Origin: CAILZL01 sp050181835
GTDB taxonomy: Bacteria > Pseudomonadota > Gammaproteobacteria > Steroidobacterales > Steroidobacteraceae
NCBI GenBank assembly: GCA_050181835.1
Contig: JBFXCU010000010.1
Coordinates: forward strand, 1 to 64,000
DNA length: 64,000 bases
Direction of reading: 5' to 3'
Notes under the pieces: model-generated
Seen by the model: the letters and a program-made list of their open reading frames with translations, nothing else
Database searches by the model: none
Told to the model about the DNA's origin: nothing
Shown here: positions 24,722 through 32,667 of the stretch, piece by piece
Layout of the letters: each line of letters starts with the position of its first letter
Numbering within the stretch: the stretch's first letter is position 1
Made by a program: the position numbers and the translations under genes

Positions 24722-25756
24722 ATGAGCGATTTGCAAGAACGATCAATGAGTTTGCCGGGACGAACCTGTGTTGTGCGCAGTGACTTTCTGGGGGCAAATC
24801 ATGGCCGTAACGAGCGCCGCACTTGGGCTGTAGTGGTCGTGACCACGCTGATGATGTTCGGCGAAATCATCGGCGGTACGGTGTTCGGTTCGATGGCGCT
24901 GGTGGCGGATGGCTGGCATATGGCTACCCATGCGGCGGCGCTGAGCATTGCCGCGCTCGCCTATCGCTACGCTCGGCGGCATGCAGCCGACCCCCGTTTC
25001 AGTTTCGGCACCGGCAAGATCGGTGAACTGACCGGTTTCGCCAGCGCCGTGGTGCTGGGCATGATTTCACTGTTGATTGGCTGGGAGTGTTTGACGCGGC
25101 TGGTCAACCCGCATCAGATCAACTTCGGTCAGGCGACCTGGATCGCGGTTCTGGGTTTGGTGGTGAACTTGCTGAGCGCACTGCTACTACATCAGGGAGA
25201 GCATGGGCATCATCATGCTGACCATGACCATGACCATGACCATGACCATGACCATGACCATGACCATGACCATGACCATGACCATGACCATGACGAAGTA
25301 GATGACGACAATTTTGGCCACGCCCACTCGCATCACGACAGTAACCTGCGCGCTGCCTATATGCATGTGCTCGCCGATGCATTGACTTCTGTATTGGCTA
25401 TCGCTGGATTGTTGGCGGGACGGTATCTCGGCTGGATATGGATGGATGCGCTGATGGGTATGATTGGCGCGCTGGTGATTGCGCAATGGTCATGGAGCTT
25501 GATGCGCTCAGCGGGCGGCAATTTGGTTGACATGAATATGAATGCGCCGTTGCTCAACGAGATTCGCATGCGCCTTGAGGCCAATGGTGATGTGGTACGT
25601 GATCTACACCTATGGCGGATTGGACCGGGACATCATGCCGTGGTTGTGGCCATAGATTCCGCCGCGCCGGTTGCCGCGCCGGCATATCGCGCCAAACTGG
25701 CAAGCTTGCCAAGCCTGAGCCATATCACCGTGGAAGTGAATATGCGCGACGGATAA
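24722..25756 (+). CDS. CDF-family divalent cation exporter with His-Asp loop (DmeF/CzcD-like)
   Basis: This 344-residue inner-membrane protein has six predicted helices. The metal site signature lies in helix 2 (ALVADGWHMATHAAALSIAA; Asp and His ligands) and in helix 5 (LADALTSVLAIAGLLAGRYL). Between helices 4 and 5 is a cytoplasmic loop with HHHAD, twelve His-Asp pairs and GHAHSHHD. It should export Zn, Co, Ni or Cd by proton exchange, with the loop as metal sensor or buffer; DmeF-type proteins have such loops. The repetitive DNA is listed separately. Confidence 0.9.
   Translation: MSDLQERSMSLPGRTCVVRSDFLGANHGRNERRTWAVVVVTTLMMFGEIIGGTVFGSMALVADGWHMATHAAALSIAALAYRYARRHAADPRFSFGTGKIGELTGFASAVVLGMISLLIGWECLTRLVNPHQINFGQATWIAVLGLVVNLLSALLLHQGEHGHHHADHDHDHDHDHDHDHDHDHDHDHDHDEVDDDNFGHAHSHHDSNLRAAYMHVLADALTSVLAIAGLLAGRYLGWIWMDALMGMIGALVIAQWSWSLMRSAGGNLVDMNMNAPLLNEIRMRLEANGDVVRDLHLWRIGPGHHAVVVAIDSAAPVAAPAYRAKLASLPSLSHITVEVNMRDG
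25223..25294 (+). repeat. (CATGAC)12 hexanucleotide tandem repeat inside CDF gene
   Basis: Twelve perfect CATGAC units encode (His-Asp)12 in the metal-binding loop of the CDF exporter. The repeat unit is a multiple of 3, so slippage would change loop length in steps of two residues without a frameshift. The opposite strand shows an artefactual Met-Val repeat frame. Confidence 0.95.
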
Positions 25757-25905
25757 GGCATGGTGGATGTTGAATCCGGCTCGCTTCTGCGTAGCAGGAT
25801 GTTTATGCTTCGCGCTTTCGCTAATCCGGTATACCGGATGGCTCAACCGGGCCTCTCCCCGGATCACTGCGGCGCTGCCGCCACTCAGCTTGGACTATTT
25901 TTTTG

Positions 25906-27390
25906 ATGATTACCTTTGCCACGCTACGTCGTGACTGGCTCTCCAATCCGCGAGCCGACATTCTCGCCGGTATGGTTGTTGCGCTGGCGTTGATTCCGGA
26001 AGCTATCGGCTTTTCCGTTATCGCTGGCGTTGATCCCCGGGTCGGACTATATGCATCGGTTGCCATTGCAATAGTCATTTCCATTACTGGCGGACGTCCT
26101 GGCATGATCTCCGCTGCGACTGCAGCGGTTGCCGTCGTGGTGGTGCCATTGGTGCGCGATCACGGTGTGGAGTATCTCTTTGCGGCAACCATTTTGATGG
26201 GCTTAATTCAGATAATCGCCGGCCTGCTGCGGCTGGATTTGTTGATGCAGTTTGTTTCGCGCTCGGTGATTACCGGCTTCGTTAACGCGCTGGCAATACT
26301 GATTTTTATGGCGCAGTGGCCGCAGCTGACCAATGTCGAGTGGCAAACCTACGCGATGATTGCTGGCGGCCTTGCCATCATCTACCTATTCCCGCGCGTA
26401 TCAAAGGCGGTGCCTTCACCATTGGTAGCAATTTTAGTATTGAGCATCATTAGTGTCGCGACACAGGCGCCTGTCAATACGGTGGCTGACATGGGTATGC
26501 TGCCTGAGGGGTTGCCTTATTTTGTCTGGCCGCAAGTGCCGCTTAACTGGACAACGCTACATATAATTTTGCCTTATTCGTTGACCATGGCCGCAGTTGG
26601 TCTGCTTGAATCACTGCTGACAGCGCAAATTGTCGATGATATGACGCATACCGAGAGTAGTAAGCGGCGCGAATGTGCGGGGCAGGGCAGCGCCAATATC
26701 GTTGCGGCACTGTTCGGTGGTATGGGTGGCTGTGCAATGATTGGTCAGTCGGTAATCAATGTCACTTCAGGCGGAACCGGTAGGCTGTCGACGTTTACCG
26801 CAGGTGCATTTTTGTTATTTCTGCTGGCCGCGATTGGGCCTTATGTCGGACAAGTTCCTATGCCAGCGTTGGTCGCGATCATGCTTATGGTGTCGATAGG
26901 TACATTCAGTTGGAACTCGATCCCCAATATGCGCCGCCATCCGCCAATGTCCACCATCGTCATGTTGGTCACGGTAGTGGTGGTGGTAACAACGCATGAT
27001 CTCGCTCAAGGCGTGCTAGCAGGCGTGTTGTTGTCAGGTATTTTCTTTGTTGGCAAAGTGCGGCAGATGTTCAAGGTTGAACGCAGTGAAAACGACGATG
27101 GCAGTATCGCAACCTACCGGATAACAGGGCAGATATTTTTTGCCTCAGTCGAGCGCTTTGCCCGCGCGTTTATAAACAACGGCAACGCGAAACACATCGT
27201 GATCGATGTTACGCCCGCACATTTCTGGGATATTTCCGCAGTCGCTGCGGTGGACAAGATAGTAGCCAAGTTACGGCGTGAAGGCCGCACGGTGGAAGTC
27301 ATAGGCTATAACGAAGCGAGTGCCGACATCATTGACCGCTTTGCTTTGCACGATAAAACCGGTGTCGAAACTGGTGTCGTGCCGCACTAG
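25906..27390 (+). CDS. SulP (SLC26) family anion transporter with STAS domain
   Basis: This 494-residue protein starts at ATG 25906 (a TTG at 25903 is the alternative). The membrane part begins WLSNPRADILAGMVVALALI, then PEAIGFSVIAGVDPRVGLYA and GGRPGMISAATAAVAVVVVP; GGMGGCAMIGQSVINVTSGG is the conserved SulP core. A STAS domain follows (about 400-480: TYRITGQIFFASVERF, HIVIDVTPAHFWDIS). SulP proteins take up sulfate, bicarbonate or dicarboxylates with Na+ or H+. No sulfur or carbon-uptake genes adjoin, so the substrate is open. The 147-bp gap after the CDF gene makes an operon uncertain. Confidence 0.92.
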   Translation: MITFATLRRDWLSNPRADILAGMVVALALIPEAIGFSVIAGVDPRVGLYASVAIAIVISITGGRPGMISAATAAVAVVVVPLVRDHGVEYLFAATILMGLIQIIAGLLRLDLLMQFVSRSVITGFVNALAILIFMAQWPQLTNVEWQTYAMIAGGLAIIYLFPRVSKAVPSPLVAILVLSIISVATQAPVNTVADMGMLPEGLPYFVWPQVPLNWTTLHIILPYSLTMAAVGLLESLLTAQIVDDMTHTESSKRRECAGQGSANIVAALFGGMGGCAMIGQSVINVTSGGTGRLSTFTAGAFLLFLLAAIGPYVGQVPMPALVAIMLMVSIGTFSWNSIPNMRRHPPMSTIVMLVTVVVVVTTHDLAQGVLAGVLLSGIFFVGKVRQMFKVERSENDDGSIATYRITGQIFFASVERFARAFINNGNAKHIVIDVTPAHFWDISAVAAVDKIVAKLRREGRTVEVIGYNEASADIIDRFALHDKTGVETGVVPH

Positions 27391-27783
27391 TTAATGACAC
27401 CGTTTCTGCATGGTAGTGATGCTACTTAGTAAGCGCGCTGTATTGCAGCGCGGATATTGCGCGGCTTTGACGATGATTTACTTGTCGTAAGTACCGTGGA
27501 TCGTTTTTAGTTTATGGAAGGTGGATAATCTTGACCTGTCGAGCAAAGTAAACGGCGAGTTACGGCAAAAAGACAACACTAGTCGTCTGTCTTTCTCCTT
27601 CGCCAGAATCATTGGGCATTTTCGACATTCATGACACTGTGCACGGGCGATATAAATTCGACGGGACGCCTACCGGCACTGGCGCGCGTCAAGATCCACC
27701 TCTCTATCTGTAAGCGGATGATGTAGTGACCATGTACTCATATGCCAGACGAATAGGGCGTAAAACCGCTCCGGTTGAACTGA
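27391..27783. other. 393-bp gap, no gene seen
   Basis: This is convergent space between the SulP gene and the DAHP synthase gene. I see only a short CGCGCTG/CAGCGCG inverted repeat near 27436-27457. No ORF with a ribosome-binding site, no RNA gene and no clear terminator was found. Confidence 0.5.
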
Positions 27784-28908
27784 TTATTTGGCGGCGCGTC
27801 TTGTTTGCACCGCCTTGCTCAGTGTGTCCAGAACGGCAACAGAATCATCCCAGCCAAGACAGGCATCGGTAATGCTCTGGCCATAGACTAATTTTGACGC
27901 ATCATCTTTACCGGGGCTGAATTTCTGTGCGCCTGCTTGTAGATGGCTTTCCACCATCACACCAAAGATGCTGGTTGAGCCGCTGCTTATTTGCGTAGCG
28001 ATATCGCGCGCTACGTCCGTCTGTCTCTGGTGTTGTTTGCTGCTATTGGCATGTGAGCAATCCACCATCAGTCGCGGTGATAGCTTGACTGCTTCGAGAT
28101 CTTTGCAGGCACTGGCCACACTGGCGGCATCATAATTTGGCTTATTGCCGCCACGCAGAATTACATGACAATCTTTATTGCCGGTAGTGGCAACAATCGC
28201 CACCTGACCGTTCTTGTGAATGCTGAGGAAGTGATGTGGTTGTGCAGCAGACTGAATGGCATCAGTAGCAATACGAATGTTGCCATCGGTACCGTTCTTG
28301 AAACCAATCGGCGCTGACAAACCAGAGGCCAATTCACGATGTACTTGGCTTTCCGTGGTGCGCGCACCAATGGCGCCCCAGCTGATCAAATCACCAATGT
28401 ACTGCGGTGAGATGGTGTCTAAAAATTCACCACCCGCAGGCAAACCAAGTTTATTGATGTCATTGAGTAACTGTCGTGCGATGCGTAGACCTTCATCAAT
28501 GCGATAGCTTTCATCAAGACCAGGATCATTGATGAGCCCTTTCCAGCCCACGGTGGTGCGTGGTTTTTCAAAATACACGCGCATGACGATTTCCAATGTG
28601 TCAGCGAACTTGGTTCGCTGTGCACGTAATCGCTGTGCGTACTCAACGGCCGCCACGGGATCATGGATGGAGCAGGGACCGATAACGACCAGTAAGCGAT
28701 CATCGTTGCCATTCATGATTTGCTTGATGGTTTGTCGAGTGGTGCTGATCAGCGTCTCGACCGCAGTGCCACGAATCGGAAAAAAACGTAGCAAATGTTC
28801 AGGTGGCGGCAAGGGGCGCACTTCTTCTATACGCTCATCATCAGTTGGTCCGGTTTTATCGATTGGCGCGATCCATCCATCGGCGGCCTTCTTGGATTTA
28901 GTAGTCAT
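27784..28908 (-). CDS. 3-deoxy-7-phosphoheptulonate (DAHP) synthase, class I (AroF/G/H family)
   Basis: This 374-residue enzyme starts at ATG 28908 with GAGGAA upstream. It condenses phosphoenolpyruvate and erythrose 4-phosphate, the first step of the shikimate pathway. Seen motifs are VVIGPCSIHDP, EKPRTTVGWKGLINDP, GAIGARTTESQVHRELASGL, GFKNGTDGN, ILRGGNKPNYD and MVDCSHANSSKQ, with metal and substrate ligands (the Cys of GPCSIHD, the His, Glu and Asp near the C-terminus). It looks closest to E. coli AroG, but the isozyme type cannot be fixed. Expression is very probably controlled by the aromatic leader peptide and attenuator just upstream (28965-29095). Confidence 0.96.
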   Translation of the reverse strand: MTTKSKKAADGWIAPIDKTGPTDDERIEEVRPLPPPEHLLRFFPIRGTAVETLISTTRQTIKQIMNGNDDRLLVVIGPCSIHDPVAAVEYAQRLRAQRTKFADTLEIVMRVYFEKPRTTVGWKGLINDPGLDESYRIDEGLRIARQLLNDINKLGLPAGGEFLDTISPQYIGDLISWGAIGARTTESQVHRELASGLSAPIGFKNGTDGNIRIATDAIQSAAQPHHFLSIHKNGQVAIVATTGNKDCHVILRGGNKPNYDAASVASACKDLEAVKLSPRLMVDCSHANSSKQHQRQTDVARDIATQISSGSTSIFGVMVESHLQAGAQKFSPGKDDASKLVYGQSITDACLGWDDSVAVLDTLSKAVQTRRAAK

Positions 28909-28964
28909 CGCGTTTTCCTCAGCAAGGGTTCGATTTTTCAAATCAGTCCATTAGCAAAATTGGC

Positions 28965-28993
28965 AAAAAAAAACCGCCGGTTGCCGGCGGTTT
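28965..28993 (-). terminator. Attenuator terminator upstream of DAHP synthase
   Basis: On the minus strand AAACCGCCGG and CCGGCGGTTT form a 10-bp stem with a 3-nt loop (28971-28993) followed by a run of nine T (28973-28965). It lies 57 bp before the DAHP synthase start and 28 bp after the leader-peptide stop. This is the classic place for an attenuator. Confidence 0.9.
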
Positions 28994-29052
28994 GGTGATT
29001 CGATGCGTCTCTAAACATGCCTACGCGTTCGCTTCCCCACCGCCGCTGCGGT
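28985..29052 (-). promoter_or_regulatory. Alternative pause/antiterminator pairing segments of the attenuator
   Basis: Segment 1 ACCGC (29052-29048, in the Tyr15-Arg16 codons) can pair with segment 2 GCGGT (29043-29039). Segment 2, extended to CGGCGGT (29045-29039), can pair with ACCGCCG (28991-28985), the 5' arm of the terminator. A ribosome stalled on the Phe/Tyr/Trp codons would cover segment 1 and free segment 2 to block the terminator. The complementarity is seen directly; the mechanism is inferred from trp/phe attenuators. Confidence 0.75.
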
Positions 29053-29095
29053 ACGAAAACCAAAAATAGCCATAAAAATAAGAAACGAAGCGCAT
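29021..29095 (-). CDS. Aromatic leader peptide (24 aa) of the DAHP synthase attenuator
   Basis: A 24-codon minus-strand ORF begins MRFVSYFYGYFWFSY: four Phe, four Tyr and one Trp among the first 15 codons. It ends with TAG at 29021, just before the terminator hairpin. Such codon bias with adjoining alternative hairpins is diagnostic of ribosome-mediated attenuation. The presence of all three aromatic codons suggests a response to general aromatic amino acid shortage. The ribosome-binding site is weak, and the best promoter puts the start of transcription only a few nt before the ATG. Confidence 0.88.
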   Translation of the reverse strand: MRFVSYFYGYFWFSYRSGGGEANA

Positions 29096-29104
29096 GGGTC
29101 GGAA

Positions 29105-29133
29105 TCTATCACGGTAACGGGTTGTCGCGTCAA
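29105..29133 (-). promoter_or_regulatory. Candidate sigma-70 promoter for leader-DAHP synthase
   Basis: On the minus strand TTGACG (29133-29128) and GATAGA (29110-29105) are separated by 17 bp, placing transcription start near 29098, just upstream of the leader ATG at 29095. It sits between the xthA stop and the leader. The -10 is imperfect. Confidence 0.5.
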
Positions 29134-29181
29134 GCCAATTTGTTTGAATTGCCGTTATTGAGTCAAATCAATGCGCCAAGT

Positions 29182-29979
29182 TTATACATTGATCTCCACG
29201 CTCACGGGGCAGTGGTCACTGCCCATTACCTCGGCGTGAATCGCCGCAGAGTTAACGTTGCTACGTAATGATTCTGATACCAGCACATAGTCAATTCTCC
29301 AACCGATATTGCGCGCCCGTGAATTAGCAAAGTGGCTCCACCATGAATAATGCCCATTGCCTTGCGTGAATAGGCGGAAGGTATCGACAAAGCCGGCGTC
29401 AACAAAGTGCTGAAATCCGGCGCGCTCTTCATCGGTAAAGCCTTTCTTGCCCACATTGGGTTTGGGATTGCTCAAGTCCAGCTCGGTATGCGCCACATTC
29501 AAGTCACCACAAAAAATCACCGGCTTGTGTTGTTCAAGTTGCTTGCAGTAAGCCAGAAATGCCGGATCCCAGTGTTCATAGCGTAGCGCTAACCGGCCCA
29601 GGTCTTCCTTGGCATTAGGCGTGTAAACGGTAACGACATAGAACTGGTCGAATTCTGCCGCGATCACTCGACCTTCGGTGGTGGGGTCGCCAAACGCATC
29701 GTCGGCAAAACCATACTGCGCGGCGATGTTATCTGGAAAACCGTTAATAATGGCTAGTGGTTTCTGTTTCGTAAAAATAGCTGTGCCAGAATAGCCTTTT
29801 TTTACTGCTGAGTTCCAGTACTCGTGATAGCCGGGTAAATCGATTTCCACCTGATCACGCTGAGCCTTGGTTTCTTGCAAGCACAAAATATCTGGCTGGT
29901 GGGCTTCCAGAAACGGGAGAAAATTGTTCTTCTTCAATACAGCGCGAATGCCGTTAACGTTCCAAGAATAGATCTTCAT
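29182..29979 (-). CDS. xthA: Exodeoxyribonuclease III
   Basis: This 265-residue Mg-dependent nuclease of the exonuclease III/AP endonuclease family starts MKIYSWNVNGIRAVLKKNNF. The metal ligand Glu36 lies in LQETKAQ, the catalytic segment is FCGDLNVAHTELDLSNPK, and the C-terminal pair is IDYVLVSESL and GSDHCPV. It cuts DNA at abasic sites and removes blocked 3' ends in base-excision repair. It is upstream of and co-directional with the DAHP synthase but separated by that gene's leader region. Confidence 0.95.
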   Translation of the reverse strand: MKIYSWNVNGIRAVLKKNNFLPFLEAHQPDILCLQETKAQRDQVEIDLPGYHEYWNSAVKKGYSGTAIFTKQKPLAIINGFPDNIAAQYGFADDAFGDPTTEGRVIAAEFDQFYVVTVYTPNAKEDLGRLALRYEHWDPAFLAYCKQLEQHKPVIFCGDLNVAHTELDLSNPKPNVGKKGFTDEERAGFQHFVDAGFVDTFRLFTQGNGHYSWWSHFANSRARNIGWRIDYVLVSESLRSNVNSAAIHAEVMGSDHCPVSVEINV

Positions 29980-30087
29980 CTAAGTCATCTCACAAAATAT
30001 TGACAGCAGAGCGGATTGGGTAAGTAGTAAGAATGAGTTGCGCATCATACACAGGCTTGTTTCATTCCCGACGGGAGGAGTGTTGAG

Positions 30088-30135
30088 ATGAAGAAGTGTG
30101 TTTGCAACAGTAATTACGTATGCGAGCGGCTATAG
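30088..30135 (+). CDS. Candidate Cys-rich mini-ORF (15 aa) upstream of the HbpS-like gene
   Basis: GGGAGGAG (30073-30080) lies 7 nt before an ATG that opens the 15-residue frame MKKCVCNSNYVCERL, with three Cys. It ends 31 bp before the next gene. The strong ribosome-binding site suggests that it is translated, perhaps as a leader peptide for the gene behind it. TTGACA at 30000-30005 could be the -35 of their promoter. There is no visible terminator hairpin, so a mechanism cannot be claimed. Confidence 0.45.
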   Translation: MKKCVCNSNYVCERL

Positions 30136-30166
30136 TTGTCGCTCACATAACCGCTAGGGGAACCAC

Positions 30167-30730
30167 ATGAATAAAATGATTTGCCGGATTTGTTTGAGCA
30201 GCCTTGCCATGCTCGCCAGTTTAAGTGCATCCGGTCAAGCACCGGCAGCGCCTGCCCCGCCGCCAGGCTCCCCCGCTGATGAGTTGCCATTGAACGTAGC
30301 GGTTGAATGGGCACAGGCTGCCATCGCTGCTTGCAAGGCTAATGGTTACAACGTGACGGTCACCTATATGAATAACGAATATGGCATTAAGCTCGTGATG
30401 CGTTCCGATGGCGCGCGCTCCGGCACTGCGGAAATTGGCCGACGCAAAGTTTTCACAGTGATCAAGAGCGGTATGAGCACCGCTGATTTCGCCAAGTCCG
30501 TTGGTATTGACCCGAGCTTACCTCCTGTACCCGCAGCCCCCGGCAAGGCGTTCGGTTTGCCGCCTGGTGACAATCCTGATCCAAACACGACCGTGTTAGC
30601 TGGTGGCCTTCAGATCAAGGTAAGGGATAAGGTGGTCGGTGCCATTAGCGTGTCAGGTGCGCCCGGTGGGGAGAAGGACGTGGCCTGCGCTGAAGCGGGT
30701 CTGGCCAAAATTGCCAATAAGTTGAAGTAG
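30167..30730 (+). CDS. Exported GlcG/HbpS-like haem-binding family protein
   Basis: This 187-residue protein has a signal peptide (MNKMICRICLSSLAMLASLS, then ASGQA). A Pro/Ala-rich linker precedes the GlcG/HbpS (DUF336) domain: PLNVAVEWAQAAIAACKANG, VTVTYMNNEYGIKLVMRSDG, RRKVFTVIKSGMSTADFAK, GGLQIKVRDKVVGAISVSGA and a C-terminal EKDVACAEAGL. Members bind haem or cobalamin-like cofactors or act near glycolate genes. It should be periplasmic. It is convergent with yceH, with only 10 bp between their ends. Confidence 0.85.
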   Translation: MNKMICRICLSSLAMLASLSASGQAPAAPAPPPGSPADELPLNVAVEWAQAAIAACKANGYNVTVTYMNNEYGIKLVMRSDGARSGTAEIGRRKVFTVIKSGMSTADFAKSVGIDPSLPPVPAAPGKAFGLPPGDNPDPNTTVLAGGLQIKVRDKVVGAISVSGAPGGEKDVACAEAGLAKIANKLK

Positions 30731-30740
30731 TTGCATTGTG

Positions 30741-31406
30741 TTAGCTGTTAGCGTGCTTGTGTTTAAGCGCTGCCAGTTCGCGCTGTAAGTCCGCGACTTG
30801 TAGCTGTAGCTGTTCGATGCGTGCCAGTGACGAACTGGCACGTAGTTCGCTGGTCGTAGTGGTGGAAATATCTGGCTCTGATTCAGCTGCCACTACTTCA
30901 CCACACAGCAGATGCGCATAACACGCATCACGCCGATTGGCTTGGCGCGGCAAGCGCACCACGAACGGTCCTTCCGTTTTGGTGGCAAGATTATTCAAGG
31001 CGGTTTCCACTTCGCTGATTTCTTTGATGTCAGCCATGCGTGCGGCGCGAGTGCGCAGCTCGCTTGGCGTTTGTGGGCCACGTATCAGTAGCTCGCATAA
31101 AATAGCTGTTTCCACCGCAGTGAATTCAAGACTGCCGAAGCCGGTGTTGCAGAGTCGATGCTGGTATTTTGGTACGCGACTGCCAAAGCCAGATCGATCT
31201 AGTATCAAGTGCTTGTGAATAAGTACGCCGAGTGCTTGCTGAACTGTGTGCTCATCCAGATCCAAAGCTGGGGCGCGATTGCTTTTTTGGTTGCAGGCAT
31301 TAGTTAATGCATTTAGCGACAGTGGATACTGATCTGGGGTGGTGATGGACTTCTCTATCAGGCAGCCAATGATCCGGGCTTCGATAGGCGAAAGTTTGAT
31401 GGACAT
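30741..31406 (-). CDS. yceH: YceH family protein (DUF480)
   Basis: This 221-residue protein has two winged-helix-like domains. The N-terminus LSPIEARIIGCLIEKSITTP, then DQYPLSLNALTNACNQKSNR and FTAVETAILCELLIRGPQTP are strongly conserved in the family. The C-terminus has a short coiled coil (RIEQLQLQVADLQRELAALK). It is cytoplasmic; its function is not established, although a DNA-binding fold is suggested. Confidence 0.93.
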   Translation of the reverse strand: MSIKLSPIEARIIGCLIEKSITTPDQYPLSLNALTNACNQKSNRAPALDLDEHTVQQALGVLIHKHLILDRSGFGSRVPKYQHRLCNTGFGSLEFTAVETAILCELLIRGPQTPSELRTRAARMADIKEISEVETALNNLATKTEGPFVVRLPRQANRRDACYAHLLCGEVVAAESEPDISTTTTSELRASSSLARIEQLQLQVADLQRELAALKHKHANS

Positions 31407-31462
31407 GATTAACCTTGATGAGAAAGCATTGGTGCGTCTGTTGCGCAGCGTATTAAAAATAA

Positions 31463-32179
31463 TTATTCATCCAAGTCGAGGAATTCCATCGGTACTTCGG
31501 TACCTGCAATGCCTATAAATACAGGTAGTTTGGCATCGAAGCGTTGCCGGATTGCCGCAGGATCCACCATGGCTTCAGCCAGCGCACTGTTCAATTCGTA
31601 GGCGTTGATGTCATAGCCTGTGTCCTGCATGGCTTTGGAAAATGCATCGACATGCGTCGCGCCTGATTGATACACCAGTGGCGCGTACTCGGGTGCAATG
31701 TCGAAGTTATCGGGTTCTGCATAAGATTGCTTGCAGCCATCAACATTAGTTGCGTGATAGTTGCGGCAGGTTTGCGGGCGGGCAGCATAAATGCTGCAGC
31801 GATCTTCAATGAGAAAGGGGCACTTAAGGGTGTGCTGCATGCGCTGCATCTCATTGAGCTGTCCTAGCACTTGGCTGTTCGCCGCAATTTCACTGCGAAG
31901 TTGCTGCTGTTGTTCAACGCTAAAGTTAGTTTGTACAAACTCAAGAATATTTAGCGCTTCAACCGGGCGTACATCAACGGAAAAGTGGCAGCACCATGAG
32001 CAACCGGCTTTACACGCCAGTGTGTGGGCATCGCTGGCCTGTGCCAGTCGTGCGTCGTGTCGTTGCAGTGATTGTTGATAAGCTTTGATAGCGCCCAGTT
32101 CGGCGATGTCAGCGTTGGCCTGCGCGCCTTCTTGGGCTGAGATTTTTCGCACGGTCGCAAAGTCGATCAAGAACTCCAT
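31463..32179 (-). CDS. YkgJ-type cysteine-cluster protein
   Basis: This is a 238-residue protein if started at ATG 32179 (MEFLIDFATV); the frame extends to 32266 without support. It contains CKAGCSWCCHFSVDV (about residue 77 on), then CPFLIEDRCSIYAARPQTCR and DGCKQ. The spaced Cys residues are the CxxxCxxCC and later motifs of the putative zinc- or iron-chelating YkgJ family. Function is unknown. It is 56 bp upstream of yceH on the same strand and may be co-transcribed with it. Confidence 0.85.
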   Translation of the reverse strand: MEFLIDFATVRKISAQEGAQANADIAELGAIKAYQQSLQRHDARLAQASDAHTLACKAGCSWCCHFSVDVRPVEALNILEFVQTNFSVEQQQQLRSEIAANSQVLGQLNEMQRMQHTLKCPFLIEDRCSIYAARPQTCRNYHATNVDGCKQSYAEPDNFDIAPEYAPLVYQSGATHVDAFSKAMQDTGYDINAYELNSALAEAMVDPAAIRQRFDAKLPVFIGIAGTEVPMEFLDLDE

Positions 32180-32535
32180 CCGCACCCTACCTGTCGATGA
32201 AAACCCGGGGTCTGGGTCAGCCTGTGCCGTTTGGCGGTTCAGATTGGGTGCCAGTAATCCAAGCAATCATACGGGAGCGCCAAAAATTCAGCTTGCCTGG
32301 TTAAAACCAGCTGTTTGGTTCAGCTGCGCACCGCTTTTGCGCGTCCGACCCTTGGCTTCTTGCTTGGTGCGACGGTTTTGGCGGGTTGTGGGGGTGATCC
32401 GTAATCATCAGGTGCATTCGACAAAAAATCGTTAAGCCTCTGATTCAGATAAGAAGTACGTATTTTTAACTCGCCGTTGCGCTGTGAAGCTGGGTCTAAG
32501 TCACTGACCTCCAAGCAGAATTTTGCATAACACCG

Positions 32536-32565
32536 TTGACTTGCCGAAGCACGGCTACCTATAGT
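32536..32565 (+). promoter_or_regulatory. Sigma-70 promoter of the dcw cluster (Pmra-like)
   Basis: TTGACT (32536-32541) and TATAGT (32560-32565) are spaced by 18 bp, placing transcription start near 32572, inside the MraZ repeat array. The region 32180-32535 has no gene on either strand that I can support. Confidence 0.8.
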
Positions 32566-32574
32566 GCGTCCCGG

Positions 32575-32608
32575 TGGAAAAAAATGGGATGAAGTGGGAT
32601 TTTTTGGT
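32575..32608 (+). promoter_or_regulatory. MraZ operator: four TGG(G/N) repeats at 10-bp spacing
   Basis: TGGA (32575), TGGG (32585), TGGG (32595) and TGGT (32605) recur exactly every 10 bp just downstream of the promoter, the arrangement MraZ binds in other bacteria (TGGGN repeats, one per helical turn). MraZ encoded 60 bp downstream should repress its own operon here. Confidence 0.8.
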
Positions 32609-32667
32609 GGCAAGTGGATGTCACTGGGTTTTTTGGAAATTCTCAAGTCGAGCAAGCTTAAATCGCC

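Noticed and set aside
25223..25294. Possible CRISPR-like repeats
   Set aside because: Perfect tandem hexamers without spacers, inside a coding frame.
25187..25486. Minus-strand frame with a long Met-Val repeat
   Set aside because: It is the complement of the (CATGAC)12 His-Asp repeat in the CDF gene and has no start site or family.
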